A stretch of 64,000 bases of DNA from Fervidobacterium sp. (GTDB lineage: Bacteria; Thermotogota; Thermotogae; Thermotogales; Fervidobacteriaceae): positions 1 to 64,000 of the forward strand of contig JANZZV010000006.1 in NCBI GenBank assembly GCA_026419195.1, read 5' to 3'. A model generated the notes under the pieces. The model worked only from the letters and a program-made list of their open reading frames with translations. It searched no databases and was not told the DNA's origin. The translations under genes were made by a program, and so were the position numbers. Of the stretch, positions 24,797-35,007 are shown in pieces (position 1 is the first letter of the stretch; each line of letters opens with the position of its first letter).

Positions 24797-26725
24797 ATGA
24801 AGATCAAATTGCCGGATGGAAGCATTAAAGAATACTCTGAAGCTGTAACACCTGCTCAAATTGCTAAGGAAATTTCCGAAGGTTTGTGGAGAAACGCAGT
24901 TGGTGCAATGGTAAATGGACAGCTATGGGATTTAGAAAAGCCCGTTGATTTTGATTGTGAGTTGAAAATAATAAAAATTGATGATCCACAAGCAAAGGAT
25001 ATATATAGACACACAATGTCTCACATCATGGCACAAGCAGTGATGAGAATTTACGGTCAGGAAAATGTAAAGCTTGGTATAGGACCGACTATAGAGAATG
25101 GATTTTATTACGATTTCGATATCGCAAATGGAAAAATAACAGAAGAAGATCTCCCAAAGATTGAGGAAGAAATGAAGAAAATAATAAAAGAAGATATAAA
25201 AATCGAAAGATTTGAACTCACAAAAGATGACGCAATAAGACTTATGGAAGAAAAGGGACAAATTTACAAGATCGAGCTAATCAGAGAGATTCCTGATGAA
25301 AAGGTGAGTTTCTATAAACAGGGTGAATTTATTGACCTTTGTAGAGGTCCGCATTTGCCAAGTACGGGTAAGATAAAGCATTTCAAATTACTTTCCGTAT
25401 CAGGTGCATATTGGCGTGGTAATGAAAAAAATCCCATGCTTCAACGTATTTATGGTACAGCATTTTCCAAAAAGGAAGAACTTGATGAATATTTAAAAAT
25501 GCTTGAAGAAGCAAAGAAAAGAGACCATAGAAAACTTGGTCCACAACTTGAATTATTCTTTATAAATACAGATGTAGCAGCTGGCATGCCTATATTTCTT
25601 CCGTACGGTATGACTGTGCTTAAAGAATTAATGAATTTGTCGAGGATCCTCCACAAAAAATATGGTTACGTAGAGGTTGGTACTCCCTTGATAATGCATG
25701 AAAAACTCTGGCGACAGAGTGGTCACTGGGATCATTACAAAAATAACATGTATTTTACAGAAAAAGAAGAAGTTATCTATGCTGTTAAACCTATGAACTG
25801 TCCAGGGCACATACTGATTTACAAAAATAAACCTGTTTCTTATAAAGACTTGCCAATAAGGTTGTTCGAATTTGGTAGAGTACACAGGTATGAACGTGGT
25901 GGAGTTTTACACGGATTGTTGAGAGTTAGAACATTCACCCAAGATGATGCGCATATATTCTGTAGAGAGGATCAAATAGTTGATGAAGTTACAAATGTAG
26001 TAAGATTCATAAACGAACTATACGGGATATTTGGATTTTCTTACAGAGCAACTCTTAGCACAATGCCTGAAGATCATATGGGAGATGAGGCAACGTGGGA
26101 AAGGGCAACCGAAGGATTAAAAAATGCCTTAGAAAATATGAACGTACCTTACGAAGTAGCTGAAGGAGAAGGGGCATTTTATGGCCCGAAAATTGATTTT
26201 CATGTGAAAGATGTTATAGGAAGAGAGTGGCAATGTGCAACTATCCAAATGGATTTTCAAATGCCAGAAAGATTTGAACTAACTTACAAAACTTCAGATG
26301 GTAGTGAGAAGAGACCTGTTATGATACATAGGGCGCTCTATGGTTCGATTGAAAGATTTTTTGGTATACTTATCGAACATTATGCAGGTGCTTTCCCAAC
26401 CTGGCTTGCTCCTGTACAATGCGTTGTACTACCAGTTTCCGAAAAGCATATTGACTATGCACAGCAAGTGGCAAATGTACTTAGTCAGAATGAAATACGT
26501 GTTGAAATTGACGATCGAAATGAAACTCTTGGTTACAGGATACGAGAAAACCAACTGAAAAAAGTTCCTTATATGATTATATTGGGTGATAAGGAAAAAG
26601 AAAACAACAGCATTACTCTTAGAACAAGGCAAGGAAAAGATGTACATGATGTAAATCTTGAAAACTTTGTCGAAAGAATAAAAGATGAAATTGCAAAAAG
26701 AGCGAACGAAATTTCGATAGTTTAA
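24797..26725 (+). CDS. thrS: threonyl-tRNA synthetase
   Basis: 642 residues with the full bacterial domain order. The TGS domain (about 1-60) and the editing domain ([16 protein letters not shown] and later [13 protein letters not shown]) come first. The class II catalytic core follows, with [13 protein letters not shown], the motif 2 region [25 protein letters not shown] and [19 protein letters not shown]. The C-terminal anticodon-binding domain carries [16 protein letters not shown]. It charges tRNA-Thr and edits mischarged Ser-tRNA. The ATG is the first Met of the conserved N-terminus; GGAGGTG lies about 12 bases upstream. No T-box leader is possible in the five-base gap. Confidence 0.97.
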   Translation: MKIKLPDGSIKEYSEAVTPAQIAKEISEGLWRNAVGAMVNGQLWDLEKPVDFDCELKIIKIDDPQAKDIYRHTMSHIMAQAVMRIYGQENVKLGIGPTIENGFYYDFDIANGKITEEDLPKIEEEMKKIIKEDIKIERFELTKDDAIRLMEEKGQIYKIELIREIPDEKVSFYKQGEFIDLCRGPHLPSTGKIKHFKLLSVSGAYWRGNEKNPMLQRIYGTAFSKKEELDEYLKMLEEAKKRDHRKLGPQLELFFINTDVAAGMPIFLPYGMTVLKELMNLSRILHKKYGYVEVGTPLIMHEKLWRQSGHWDHYKNNMYFTEKEEVIYAVKPMNCPGHILIYKNKPVSYKDLPIRLFEFGRVHRYERGGVLHGLLRVRTFTQDDAHIFCREDQIVDEVTNVVRFINELYGIFGFSYRATLSTMPEDHMGDEATWERATEGLKNALENMNVPYEVAEGEGAFYGPKIDFHVKDVIGREWQCATIQMDFQMPERFELTYKTSDGSEKRPVMIHRALYGSIERFFGILIEHYAGAFPTWLAPVQCVVLPVSEKHIDYAQQVANVLSQNEIRVEIDDRNETLGYRIRENQLKKVPYMIILGDKEKENNSITLRTRQGKDVHDVNLENFVERIKDEIAKRANEISIV

Positions 26726-26777
26726 AATCACTAGATTATAAAAAATTATCGGTTATCTTACAAAAGGTGGTGATATC

Positions 26778-27587
26778 TTGTTAACTGAATCATTTATAAA
26801 ATTGTTCAAAGAGGCGTTTGGTAAGGAACCTGAGTGCGGATTCGAGAAAAAAGATACTTGTATATATAAGGAAGGCGATAAGATCATAATTAAAAAAGAG
26901 GGGAAAAAAATAGCAGAATTCATCGATGAAGAAGGTGACTATGGATTGATATTACAGTATTTTGCCAAAAAGGCTGGGTTAATCAATCCACCTAACAAAC
27001 AAATAGAAGAACTTTTACGTTCTCTGTTTGCGAACATAATTGTTTTAACGGAAGTTGAGGACAAAGATGGTTTTTCTCATTCGCAACGCGTAGCGAAGTT
27101 ATCTGAGGAATTCGCCAGATATTTGGGTTGGAGTGAGGAAAAGGCAAACGAGATGATGCATCATGGTATATTACATGATGTTGGTAAAATAGCCATTGAA
27201 CAGTTAATGCTGTATTCTCCCACGCGTTTACGAACGATCGAGACACATTATGAAGATCATCCAGTAATGGGAACAATCTATCTTTCAATTAACGAAAATT
27301 TGTGGAAATACATACCAACTGTGCGACATCATCATGAACGCTGGGATGGAAGAGGATTTCCGGATGGTTTAAAAGGTGAAGAAATTCCATTGTGTGCACG
27401 AATAATCGCTATTATAGATTACTACGATGAAGTAACCAACTTTGTATCAGCTGATTGGGATTCTGAACTAAAAACACCAAAACAGGCTTTGGAGGAAATT
27501 CGTAGAATGGAAGGGACATATTTTGATCCAGAACTTGCAGAAAAGTTTATCGAATTTATGAAGACAATACAAAAAATTGAATTGTGA
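26778..27587 (+). CDS. HD-GYP-like domain protein
   Basis: 269 residues. The first about 75 residues form a small unrecognised N-terminal domain. The rest is an HD-GYP-type phosphodiesterase domain with GFSHSQRVAKLSEEFARYLG, HHGILHDVGKIAIEQ, HYEDHPVMG, RHHHERWDGRGFPDGLKG and IAIIDYYDEVTN. The metal ligands of the HD fold are kept, but the signature GYP reads GFP. Such proteins usually degrade cyclic di-GMP; whether this one does is open. Start is TTG after AAAGGTGGTGA. Confidence 0.85.
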   Translation: MLTESFIKLFKEAFGKEPECGFEKKDTCIYKEGDKIIIKKEGKKIAEFIDEEGDYGLILQYFAKKAGLINPPNKQIEELLRSLFANIIVLTEVEDKDGFSHSQRVAKLSEEFARYLGWSEEKANEMMHHGILHDVGKIAIEQLMLYSPTRLRTIETHYEDHPVMGTIYLSINENLWKYIPTVRHHHERWDGRGFPDGLKGEEIPLCARIIAIIDYYDEVTNFVSADWDSELKTPKQALEEIRRMEGTYFDPELAEKFIEFMKTIQKIEL

Positions 27588-27631
27588 AATAATTGAAACA
27601 CGATAAATTAAATTACAAAGGGGGGTATGTA

Positions 27632-28096
27632 ATGTTCACACCTGTTGCTTTTTGGATAATATTCGGGGTTATATTAATGGTAATAGAAATATTTACTCCC
27701 ACATTTTTCATATTCTGGTTTGGACTTGGTAGCCTTGCTGCGGCAGTTGTGGCGTATTTTTACGAAAATACTCTCTTTGAACTTCTTACATTTGTAATAG
27801 TATCCGGCATTTTGGTTCTTTCAACCCGCAAACTTGCGAAGAAGATTTCTGGTGAAGAAATCAGGAGTATAAACGTGGATGAAATTGTTGGAAAAGAAGC
27901 TGTTGTAATAGAAAAAATAGATAACAAATTAAGTAAAGGTGTAGTCAAAGTTGGTGGAGATATGTGGCGTGCGGTCTCTTTTGATGACAAGGTAACGTTC
28001 GAACAGGGAGAATTTGTTGTAATCGAAAAAGTGGAAGGTGCCCATGTTGTTGTAAAACCGAAAATCGAAAAGCAAGTTGAGGAAACCAAAAATTGA
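27632..28096 (+). CDS. NfeD-family membrane protein
   Basis: 154 residues. Two to three N-terminal helices (WIIFGVILMVIEIF, FIFWFGLGSLAAAVVAYF) lead into a C-terminal OB-fold-like domain of about 80 residues (VGKEAVVIEKIDN, KVGGDMWRAVS). This is the short, protease-less NfeD type that nearly always pairs with an SPFH protein, as here. The ATG follows AAGGGGGG by six bases. The pair is thought to organise membrane microdomains or membrane-protein quality control. Confidence 0.88.
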   Translation: MFTPVAFWIIFGVILMVIEIFTPTFFIFWFGLGSLAAAVVAYFYENTLFELLTFVIVSGILVLSTRKLAKKISGEEIRSINVDEIVGKEAVVIEKIDNKLSKGVVKVGGDMWRAVSFDDKVTFEQGEFVVIEKVEGAHVVVKPKIEKQVEETKN

Positions 28097-28132
28097 ATAG
28101 TTTCTCAAATTTAGTTAATGGGAGGGAGATTT

Positions 28133-29056
28133 ATGTACGTAGTTTTACTTGCACTTGCCTTTTTGTTATTAATAATCGCTGCTACCGGTATTAGGATAGT
28201 AAGACCGTATGAAAGAGGTCTTATCGAGAGACTTGGTAAGTTTAAAAAAGAAGTGAGAGCTGGTTTACATTTCATTGTCCCTTTCTTTGATAAGATGATA
28301 AAAGTTGACATGAGAGAACATGTTATAGATGTTCCACCACAAGAAGTTATAACAAAAGATAACGTTGTAGTTGTAGTTGATGCAGTTATATACTACGAAG
28401 TTACAGATGCTTTTAAATCTGTCTATAATGTCAACAATTTCGAATTTGCGACAATCAAACTTGCTCAAACAAACTTGAGAAATGTGATAGGCGAACTTGA
28501 ACTTGACCAGACTCTCACTTCGAGAGAGAGTATAAACGCAAAGCTGAGAACGGTACTCGATGAGGCAACGGACAAATGGGGAATAAGGATAACAAGAGTT
28601 GAAATCAAAAAGATAGATCCACCAAAAGATATTATGGAAGCCATGAGTAAACAAATGAAAGCTGAAAGAACTAAACGTGCGGCCATTCTTGAAGCAGAAG
28701 GTATTAGACAGTCAGAAATCTTAAAAGCTGAAGGTGAAAAGCAAGCAGCAATATTAAAAGCTGAGGGTGAAGCAGAAGCTATAAAGAGAGTGGCTGAAGC
28801 TAATAAATACAAACTCATTGCCGAAGCAGAAGGTCAGGCACTTGCTATTACCAATGTTTTCAAAGCTATTCACGAAGGGAATCCAACAAATGATTTAATT
28901 GCTATAAAGTATCTTGAAACACTAAGAGAAGTTGCAAATGGTCAAGCTACGAAGATATTCTTACCACTCGAAACCTCTTCTGTACTTGCTTCTGTTGGCG
29001 CAATGGCAGAACTATTTAAAGATAAGAATTCTCAGTCGGAGGAAAAGCGTAAGTAA
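28133..29056 (+). CDS. SPFH/stomatin-like membrane protein
   Basis: 307 residues: one N-terminal membrane helix (about 3-22), then the SPFH domain beginning [18 protein letters not shown] and containing [21 protein letters not shown] long Ala/Glu-rich helix ([20 protein letters not shown]) drives oligomerisation. Overall it is the stomatin/paraslipin (QmcA-like) type. It lies 36 bases after the NfeD gene. GGGAGGGAG precedes the ATG. Confidence 0.92.
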   Translation: MYVVLLALAFLLLIIAATGIRIVRPYERGLIERLGKFKKEVRAGLHFIVPFFDKMIKVDMREHVIDVPPQEVITKDNVVVVVDAVIYYEVTDAFKSVYNVNNFEFATIKLAQTNLRNVIGELELDQTLTSRESINAKLRTVLDEATDKWGIRITRVEIKKIDPPKDIMEAMSKQMKAERTKRAAILEAEGIRQSEILKAEGEKQAAILKAEGEAEAIKRVAEANKYKLIAEAEGQALAITNVFKAIHEGNPTNDLIAIKYLETLREVANGQATKIFLPLETSSVLASVGAMAELFKDKNSQSEEKRK

Positions 29057-29547
29057 TGGCCGAGATATTTCAACATATAGTATTTGGTTCCCTGATCAGT
29101 ACGCTGGTCGGGAGCCTTTTTTCTGTGCTCATTGCTTACGAAATAGTTGCAAAAAGAGCAAGGTTCACATACCAGCCTCTTTATCTGTTCAACGAAATTA
29201 TGACCATTGGAGGACTAATTTTACTTTGGTTTTACATAGAAAACATTGTGTTCGTCTTCACACTCCTTGCTTTACTCTCTATAATGTACCAACTTTATAA
29301 GCTTTTCGTAAGTGTTTATTCATCTGACAAACGTTTTAGATTACTCATACTTGCACTTGGCGCAAGTCGCTTGGAGTATTCAAAGTTTGTTCTCGAGAAG
29401 AATCTTGGAAAAATGTTTGGGAATTTAATAAAGTTTTATACACTTTCCTTGATAGGTTTTCTCATATCCCTTACTCCGTATGCCTCTGACATAGGTTTTT
29501 TTTCTTTGATTGTAGGTCTTATCTTAACACTATTACAAGTAGACTAA
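29056..29547 (+). CDS. integral membrane protein of unknown function
   Basis: 163 residues with four probable helices; the middle part has the soluble stretch SSDKRFRLLILALGASRLEYSK. LGASRLEYSKFVLEKNL faintly recalls the coupling segment of binding-protein-dependent ABC permeases, but the protein is too short and no ATPase is near. The start overlaps the SPFH stop (TAATG), so it is translated with the NfeD/SPFH pair and may work with it. Confidence 0.6.
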   Translation: MAEIFQHIVFGSLISTLVGSLFSVLIAYEIVAKRARFTYQPLYLFNEIMTIGGLILLWFYIENIVFVFTLLALLSIMYQLYKLFVSVYSSDKRFRLLILALGASRLEYSKFVLEKNLGKMFGNLIKFYTLSLIGFLISLTPYASDIGFFSLIVGLILTLLQVD

Positions 29548-29576
29548 CACTTTGGAGATTGGAAAGGAGATAACTT

Positions 29577-30776
29577 ATGGTTGATACGACACTTTTAAAA
29601 AGCTATGCGCAGGCAATCCTAAAGATAGGAGTTAATCTCCAAGATGGTCAAAAATTAATAGTTAGTGCATCGGTGGATCATAAAGACTTCGTTCGTCTTT
29701 TTGTAGAGCAAGCTTATGATCTTGGTGCAGATGAAGTGCTTGTTGTTTGGAATGATACATATGTTACAAAACAAAAATTGTTAAAAGCCCCTGAAGAGGT
29801 ATTGAAAAACGTTTACAAATGGGAAGTAGATATGGCAATGAGCTTTCTTGATCAAGGTGCAGCTTCGATTTCTCTTGTAGGTTCTTACGCAGATTTACTT
29901 TCCGAGGTTCCATCAAATAGGCTTGGAATGAATGTGAAGGCTCGTCAAATTGCCTTCAAAGATGTTATGGAACGCACAATGATGAACAAGAATAGATGGT
30001 GTGTGGCTGGTGTACCAAACCCAGAATGGGCACAAAAAATTTACGGGACCTGTGACGTTGAACAGCTTTGGAAAGATATACTTTACATGGCAAGAATAGA
30101 TGAAAATGGATATGAAAAGTTAGTTGAGCATCTTGAAAATTTGAAGAAGAGAAAAGATTACTTGAATCAAATGCATTTTGATGCTTTAAGATACGAAAGT
30201 TCAAAGACCAACGTTTTAGTAGAATTGGCTCCAAAGCATATTTGGCTTAGTGGAATAGAACATGATGCCAACGGTATTCCATTTTTGCCAAATATCCCAA
30301 CTGAGGAAGTCTTCACTGCACCATTTAAATATGGGACCAACGGTGTCGTTTACAGCAGTATGCCTCTTGTTTACCAAGGAAACGTAATAGATGAATTTTG
30401 GTTAGAATTTAAAAATGGAAAAGTTATAAACTTTGATGCCAAAAGAGGAAAGGACGTACTTAAAGAATTAATCGAGACCGACGAAGGTGCAAGCTATCTT
30501 GGAGAAGTTGCACTTGTTGATATCAACTCGCCTATCTATAAGCTGAAGAAAATATTCTATAACACACTATACGATGAAAATGCCGCCTCACACTTTGCAC
30601 TTGGAAGAGCTTATCCAACATGTGTTGAAGATTTCGATGGAGACACTGAAAAATCTGGAATAAACATGAGTTTGACCCATGTTGATTTTATGATTGGAAA
30701 CAGCGAAATGAATGTCTACGGAGTTAAAGATGGAAAAGAAACACTTTTAATAGAAAATGGCGTGTGGAAAATATGA
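29577..30776 (+). CDS. M29-family aminopeptidase
   Basis: 399 residues of the AmpS/PepS/aminopeptidase T family. Diagnostic parts are GVNLQDGQKLIVSASVDHKD at the N-terminus, the IPTEEVFTAP metal-site motif, the EGASYLGEVALVD-type strand, and the C-terminal HFALGRAYPTC and SLTHVDFMIGNSEMNVYG. These enzymes release N-terminal residues from peptides with two metal ions. GGAAAGGAG precedes the ATG. The gene may share a transcript with the membrane genes upstream. Confidence 0.93.
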   Translation: MVDTTLLKSYAQAILKIGVNLQDGQKLIVSASVDHKDFVRLFVEQAYDLGADEVLVVWNDTYVTKQKLLKAPEEVLKNVYKWEVDMAMSFLDQGAASISLVGSYADLLSEVPSNRLGMNVKARQIAFKDVMERTMMNKNRWCVAGVPNPEWAQKIYGTCDVEQLWKDILYMARIDENGYEKLVEHLENLKKRKDYLNQMHFDALRYESSKTNVLVELAPKHIWLSGIEHDANGIPFLPNIPTEEVFTAPFKYGTNGVVYSSMPLVYQGNVIDEFWLEFKNGKVINFDAKRGKDVLKELIETDEGASYLGEVALVDINSPIYKLKKIFYNTLYDENAASHFALGRAYPTCVEDFDGDTEKSGINMSLTHVDFMIGNSEMNVYGVKDGKETLLIENGVWKI

Positions 30777-30783
30777 AACTTTA

Positions 30784-30792
30784 TGGTATAAT
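30784..30792 (+). promoter_or_regulatory. extended -10 promoter for phosphoglycerate mutase
   Basis: TGG-TATAAT ends 75 bases before the GTG start. No clear -35. The leader between them holds an 11 bp direct repeat, TAATTAATTGG, at 30789-30799 and 30828-30838. Confidence 0.5.
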
Positions 30793-30866
30793 TAATTGGT
30801 GAAAAACTTCACTTGATGATAAGATTGTAATTAATTGGCTAAATTAATTAAATGGAGGGATGGACT

Positions 30867-32078
30867 GTGAGCGTTGATAAACAAGAATTTGTACGTGAGT
30901 TAATTGCGCCAAACAACAGTAAGATTGTTTTACTTGTTATGGATGGTATAGGTGATCTTCCTAATGAAGAAGGGGTTACCCCACTTATGAAAGCAAATAC
31001 CCCTAACCTTGACAAAGTAGCAATGCTTAGTGATCTTGGTCAAACTGTACCTGTCTTACCTGGTATAACTCCTGGTAGTGGGCCTGGACATCTTGGTTTA
31101 TTTGGTTATGATCCTATAAAATATCAAATAGGCCGTGGAATTCTTGAAGCACTTGGTGAAGATATAGAGGTTGGTGAGCTTGATGTTGTTGCAAGAGGTA
31201 ATTTTGCAACGATTAGTGGTGAGATTGTAGTGGACAGAAGGGCTGGAAGACCTACAACGGAAGAGAGTGCAAAGGTAGTTGAAATTTTGAATAACAACAT
31301 AAAGGAAATTGAAGATGTTAGAATAACATTTTACCCAGGGAAAGAACATAGGTTTGTTTTGAAACTCACAGCAGAAGGCTTGTCCGATAAAATTGAGGAC
31401 GCAGACCCACAGAAAGAGGGTAAACCAATAAAATACACAACAGCCCTTGAACCGGAAGCAGAAAAGACTGCCAGAGTAATTAACAAATTGCTTGACAGAA
31501 TAAAAGAGGTTCTTGTAGATCAACCGAAGATGAATTTTGCACTTGTAAGGGGTTTTTCAAAGTATCCGCAACTTCCACAATTCCCTGAGGTTTATAAATT
31601 AAAAGCAGGTGCAATTGCGGTTTATCCAATGTATAAGGGTCTTGCAAAGTTAGTTGGAATGACAATAATACCAACTGGTCAAACAATAGAAGACGAGATA
31701 GAAACTCTGAAAAAGGAATGGAACAATTATGATTTCTTCTTTGTACACATAAAGAAAACAGATTCGTACGGTGAAGATGGTAAATTTGACGAAAAGGTAC
31801 ACGTAATTGAAAACGTTGATAAAGTCATTCCTGAAATACTTTCACTTAATCCCGATGTGCTTGTTGTGACCGGTGATCATTCAACACCTTGTGCAATGAA
31901 ATCTCACTCATTCCATCCAATACCGATCATGTTCTGTGCCAAGCACACAAGGAAAGGGCTTTCAAAGGCATTCAACGAATTTGAATGTGCAAGAGGGACA
32001 CTTGGCACTATACACGCAACAGATGTTATGAATCTTATCTTAGCTTACTCTGGAAGGTTAGAAAAGTTCGGAGCATAA
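30867..32078 (+). CDS. apgM: 2,3-bisphosphoglycerate-independent phosphoglycerate mutase, archaeal type
   Basis: 403 residues of the ApgM branch of the alkaline phosphatase superfamily. Metal and active-site regions are LLVMDGIGDLPNEEGVTPL, ANTPNLDKVA, GSGPGHLGLFGYDP and VTGDHSTPCAMKSHSFHPIP. It interconverts 3- and 2-phosphoglycerate in glycolysis. The archaeal-type enzyme is common in Thermotogales. I use the GTG seven bases after GGAGGG; an ATG five codons earlier is inside that site. It works with the gap-pgk-tpi cluster located 10 kb away. Confidence 0.92.
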   Translation: MSVDKQEFVRELIAPNNSKIVLLVMDGIGDLPNEEGVTPLMKANTPNLDKVAMLSDLGQTVPVLPGITPGSGPGHLGLFGYDPIKYQIGRGILEALGEDIEVGELDVVARGNFATISGEIVVDRRAGRPTTEESAKVVEILNNNIKEIEDVRITFYPGKEHRFVLKLTAEGLSDKIEDADPQKEGKPIKYTTALEPEAEKTARVINKLLDRIKEVLVDQPKMNFALVRGFSKYPQLPQFPEVYKLKAGAIAVYPMYKGLAKLVGMTIIPTGQTIEDEIETLKKEWNNYDFFFVHIKKTDSYGEDGKFDEKVHVIENVDKVIPEILSLNPDVLVVTGDHSTPCAMKSHSFHPIPIMFCAKHTRKGLSKAFNEFECARGTLGTIHATDVMNLILAYSGRLEKFGA

Positions 32079-32152
32079 AATCGCAATGCATGGTTTTATT
32101 TTTGTAAACTTGCAATTATCCATACTTTATAGATGATGCGGATAGTACGGGG

Positions 32153-33421
32153 GTGTACTCAAGGGTGGGTTTTAAAAATTACCTTTCGTTTTTTTACTTT
32201 GGAAGTGCTGTACTAGGTGCGATAGTGGGAACTTACGTAAAGTTCCCACTTTTATTTATCTTCTTGCCTATTTTTGTGCTTGTACTTACCAAAAAGCCAC
32301 GCTTGTCACTTTTCATCGCGCTTTTCATAATTTCAAACTTGTCAATAGTAAGTGAAGTAAAAATGAAAAATGTTCAGTTTGTTGGCACGATTAAAAATGT
32401 GCAGGCCGATTCTTCTATAGCTTCTTTAAGATTTTACGATGGTATAAGATGGAGACGTTTGTGGTTTGACGTAAAACTTTACAAAAAAGAGAAGGTTGGT
32501 ACGATAGTTTACTTCATCGGAGAGCTTATAAAAACAAACTCATATCCAAAATACTATGCAAAAACTACGTTTTATGCAACAGCTACTAATTACACCCCGA
32601 CATCTTTAATTTATGAATCATTTGAATCATTTAGAAGCTTCATAGCCAAAGTTGATCCATTCTATCAAAATCTATTTGGCAACCAGACAAGAGATGAAAA
32701 TTTCGTAAAGAGCGGTTTGTACCATATATTTTGCGTTTCTGGAATGCATGTGAGTTTGCTTTATTTGTTCAGCTACTATTTAGCTTCTCTTATCACCTAT
32801 CAAAAAATCATCAAGATAATACTTTCCTTAATTTTCCCAACGATCTTTGTAATAGGCTCTGGAATGAATTTGCCGTCACAAAGAGCTCTTTGGATGTTAA
32901 TGCTTTCGTCGATATTTAATATATTTGATTACAAAGTGAGACCGATAAACACGGTCTCACTTGTGGGACTCTTTCTTGTCCTGGTTAATCCAGAAATTGT
33001 ACTTTCTTTATCCTTTTATATGACATTTTTCTCAACAATAGGTGTACTATCTGCCACAAATAATTTCTTTGCCAACATAGGGGGTTTCCTCGGTAGCGCG
33101 CCGTACGTATCTCTGATTTCTTCTACAAATGTATTTTCAATAATAGCAACAATTCTTGTTTCAGTACCAGTTCAAATAATCATGTTTTGTTTATCTATTG
33201 CTTATGTACTTTACGTTATGAAACTGCACATTTTAAGCATGTTTTTGCTTTACTCGATTCTACCGTTTGCACAGTTTGTAAAATTAATAGCCAACACATT
33301 TTCGAAATTTCCACTCATACCACAACATATTATAGTCTCAATTGCCTTTTCAATAACGTTTATAATCTACTTGGCAATTATGCAAGAATATCAAAGTAAA
33401 AAGCTAATGCACAATTCTTAA
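32153..33421 (+). CDS. short ComEC/Rec2-family membrane protein
   Basis: 422 residues. Two or three N-terminal helices are followed by an OB-like segment (VQFVGTIKNVQADSSIASL), then the competence channel domain with YHIFCVSGMHVSLLY, GSGMNLPSQRALWMLML and LVNPEIVLSLSFYMTFFS. The C-terminal metallo-beta-lactamase domain of long ComEC proteins is absent. The family carries single-stranded DNA across the membrane in transformation. The start is uncertain between this GTG and another four codons on; both have weak ribosome sites. Confidence 0.85.
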   Translation: MYSRVGFKNYLSFFYFGSAVLGAIVGTYVKFPLLFIFLPIFVLVLTKKPRLSLFIALFIISNLSIVSEVKMKNVQFVGTIKNVQADSSIASLRFYDGIRWRRLWFDVKLYKKEKVGTIVYFIGELIKTNSYPKYYAKTTFYATATNYTPTSLIYESFESFRSFIAKVDPFYQNLFGNQTRDENFVKSGLYHIFCVSGMHVSLLYLFSYYLASLITYQKIIKIILSLIFPTIFVIGSGMNLPSQRALWMLMLSSIFNIFDYKVRPINTVSLVGLFLVLVNPEIVLSLSFYMTFFSTIGVLSATNNFFANIGGFLGSAPYVSLISSTNVFSIIATILVSVPVQIIMFCLSIAYVLYVMKLHILSMFLLYSILPFAQFVKLIANTFSKFPLIPQHIIVSIAFSITFIIYLAIMQEYQSKKLMHNS

Positions 33422-33453
33422 ACATGAAGTAGAATTTTTCTTAACTTACTAAT

Positions 33454-33915
33454 TTAGTTCCCAAGTTTTTTACTTTTTTTCTTAGAACATTTAGGGCATG
33501 TACCTCTGAATTTCAAATCAAATTCTTCAACAACATAACCAGATTCTACTAATAAATTAACGTATTCCTTCATAACATTTTCAGGTGAAAGTTCACCTTT
33601 CAACTCGTATATCTTTCCACAAGAGTTGCAGATAAAATGAGAGTGTTTACTTTCTTTGTCGACCAATTCATAGCGATAAACTCCTTCATCAAACTGGAGT
33701 CTTCTCAAAAATCCAAGTTCAACAAGCAAGTCTATGGTCCTGTAAACAGTCGCTTTGCTCACATTAGTTCTCTTACTTATTAAATACCTGTAAACCTCTT
33801 CCGCGCCAAGGTGTTCACTGTTTGTTTCAATAAAAACCTTTAGTACCTGCTCTCGTTGAGGAGTCATTCTCCACTTTCTATTTTTTAGTTCTTTTTTTAA
33901 ACTATCCACGTGCAT
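33454..33915 (-). CDS. Fur-family metal-dependent regulator
   Basis: 153 residues with the classic Fur plan. The winged helix contains MTPQREQVLKVF and VSKATVYRTIDLLVELGFL; the sensory part contains ESKHSHFICNSCGKIYEL and a C-terminal GTCPKCSKK pair (two CXXC zinc motifs). It is the last gene of rimP-nusA-fur, 33 bases after nusA. Whether it senses iron, peroxide or another metal is not decided by sequence. No palindromic operator was seen next to it. Confidence 0.88.
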   Translation of the reverse strand: MHVDSLKKELKNRKWRMTPQREQVLKVFIETNSEHLGAEEVYRYLISKRTNVSKATVYRTIDLLVELGFLRRLQFDEGVYRYELVDKESKHSHFICNSCGKIYELKGELSPENVMKEYVNLLVESGYVVEEFDLKFRGTCPKCSKKKSKKLGN

Positions 33916-33948
33916 TTTACCTCTCCCCTAATTTATAATTTGTTCATG

Positions 33949-34983
33949 CTAAACGTTCATAACAGGTTTAATATCAATCTTCCAACCTGTCAGTTTTGCA
34001 GCGAGTCTGGCATTTTGACCTGATTTTCCTATTGCGAGCGAGAGTTGATTTGGAGAAACGAGTACCCTTGATGCCTTTGACTCGTAATCCAATATCTCCA
34101 CATCTATCACTGTTGCAGGAAGGAGTGCATAGGCAATTAACTCTTTCGGGTCGTTTGACCATTTAATTACGTCTATTTTTTCGACCTTTAACTCGCGCAG
34201 AATTGGTAATATTCTCGAGCCCTCAGGTCCAATGCATGAACCAACTGGATCAACCTTTGGATCACGAGACGAAACTGCTACCTTTGTTCTGATACCAGGT
34301 TCTCTAACAACTTTAACAATCTCAATAAGCCCGTTCTCTATTTCTGGTACCTCCAATTTCAGTAAACCAATGATAAACTCAGGATCTGTTCTTGAAACGA
34401 TTATCTTTGGACCCTTTTTGTCCTTTTTGACTTCTCGTACATACACCTTTATCAGGTCTGATTGTTCGAATTCTTCGCCAGGAATCCATTCCTTTTTGGG
34501 AAGATGTGTCTCAAGCTTACCGATTCTAATATCAAGCCATTCTGGTGTAACTTTCAATACCTCAGCAGTTACAACTCTTCCAACAAGATCTGAATATCTC
34601 TCGTACTGCTTTTCTTTTTCTATTTCTCTTATCTTTTGGATTAAGACTTGTTTCGCCACTTGAACAGCAAATCTACCTAATTTCTTTATATTCATTTTTC
34701 TTTTTACAATATCGCCTATCACAGCATCTGGTTTTATCTTCAAAGCTTCATCGAGTGATATTTGCAAGTTTTCATTTTCTACCTTATCTACGACCTCAAG
34801 AAGTTGATATGCTTCTATTTCTCCAGAAAGTTTGTTTATAACTATTTCCACATTTCTCTCACCTGTCTTGTTTTTGTAAGCGCTCATCAAAGCCTTTTCT
34901 AAAATTTGTATAGATTCATCAATCGAAATACCCTTTTCTCTTTCTAATTCCCTAAGTGCTTCAAGTAACATGGGACTGTTCAT
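33949..34983 (-). CDS. nusA: transcription termination/antitermination factor NusA
   Basis: 344 residues, the short form without C-terminal acidic repeats. The N-terminal polymerase-binding domain (about 1-125) is followed by S1 (VGRVVTAEVLKVTPEWLDI), KH1 (RDPKVDPVGSCIGPEGSRI) and KH2 (VSPNQLSLAIGKSGQNARLAAKLTGW). NusA promotes pausing and folding of terminator hairpins. The ATG follows GGGAGGG. It lies 24 bases after rimP in an operon that starts at a tRNA gene. Confidence 0.95.
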   Translation of the reverse strand: MNSPMLLEALRELEREKGISIDESIQILEKALMSAYKNKTGERNVEIVINKLSGEIEAYQLLEVVDKVENENLQISLDEALKIKPDAVIGDIVKRKMNIKKLGRFAVQVAKQVLIQKIREIEKEKQYERYSDLVGRVVTAEVLKVTPEWLDIRIGKLETHLPKKEWIPGEEFEQSDLIKVYVREVKKDKKGPKIIVSRTDPEFIIGLLKLEVPEIENGLIEIVKVVREPGIRTKVAVSSRDPKVDPVGSCIGPEGSRILPILRELKVEKIDVIKWSNDPKELIAYALLPATVIDVEILDYESKASRVLVSPNQLSLAIGKSGQNARLAAKLTGWKIDIKPVMNV

Positions 34984-35007
34984 ATATAAATTTCCCTCCC
35001 TGCAGAA

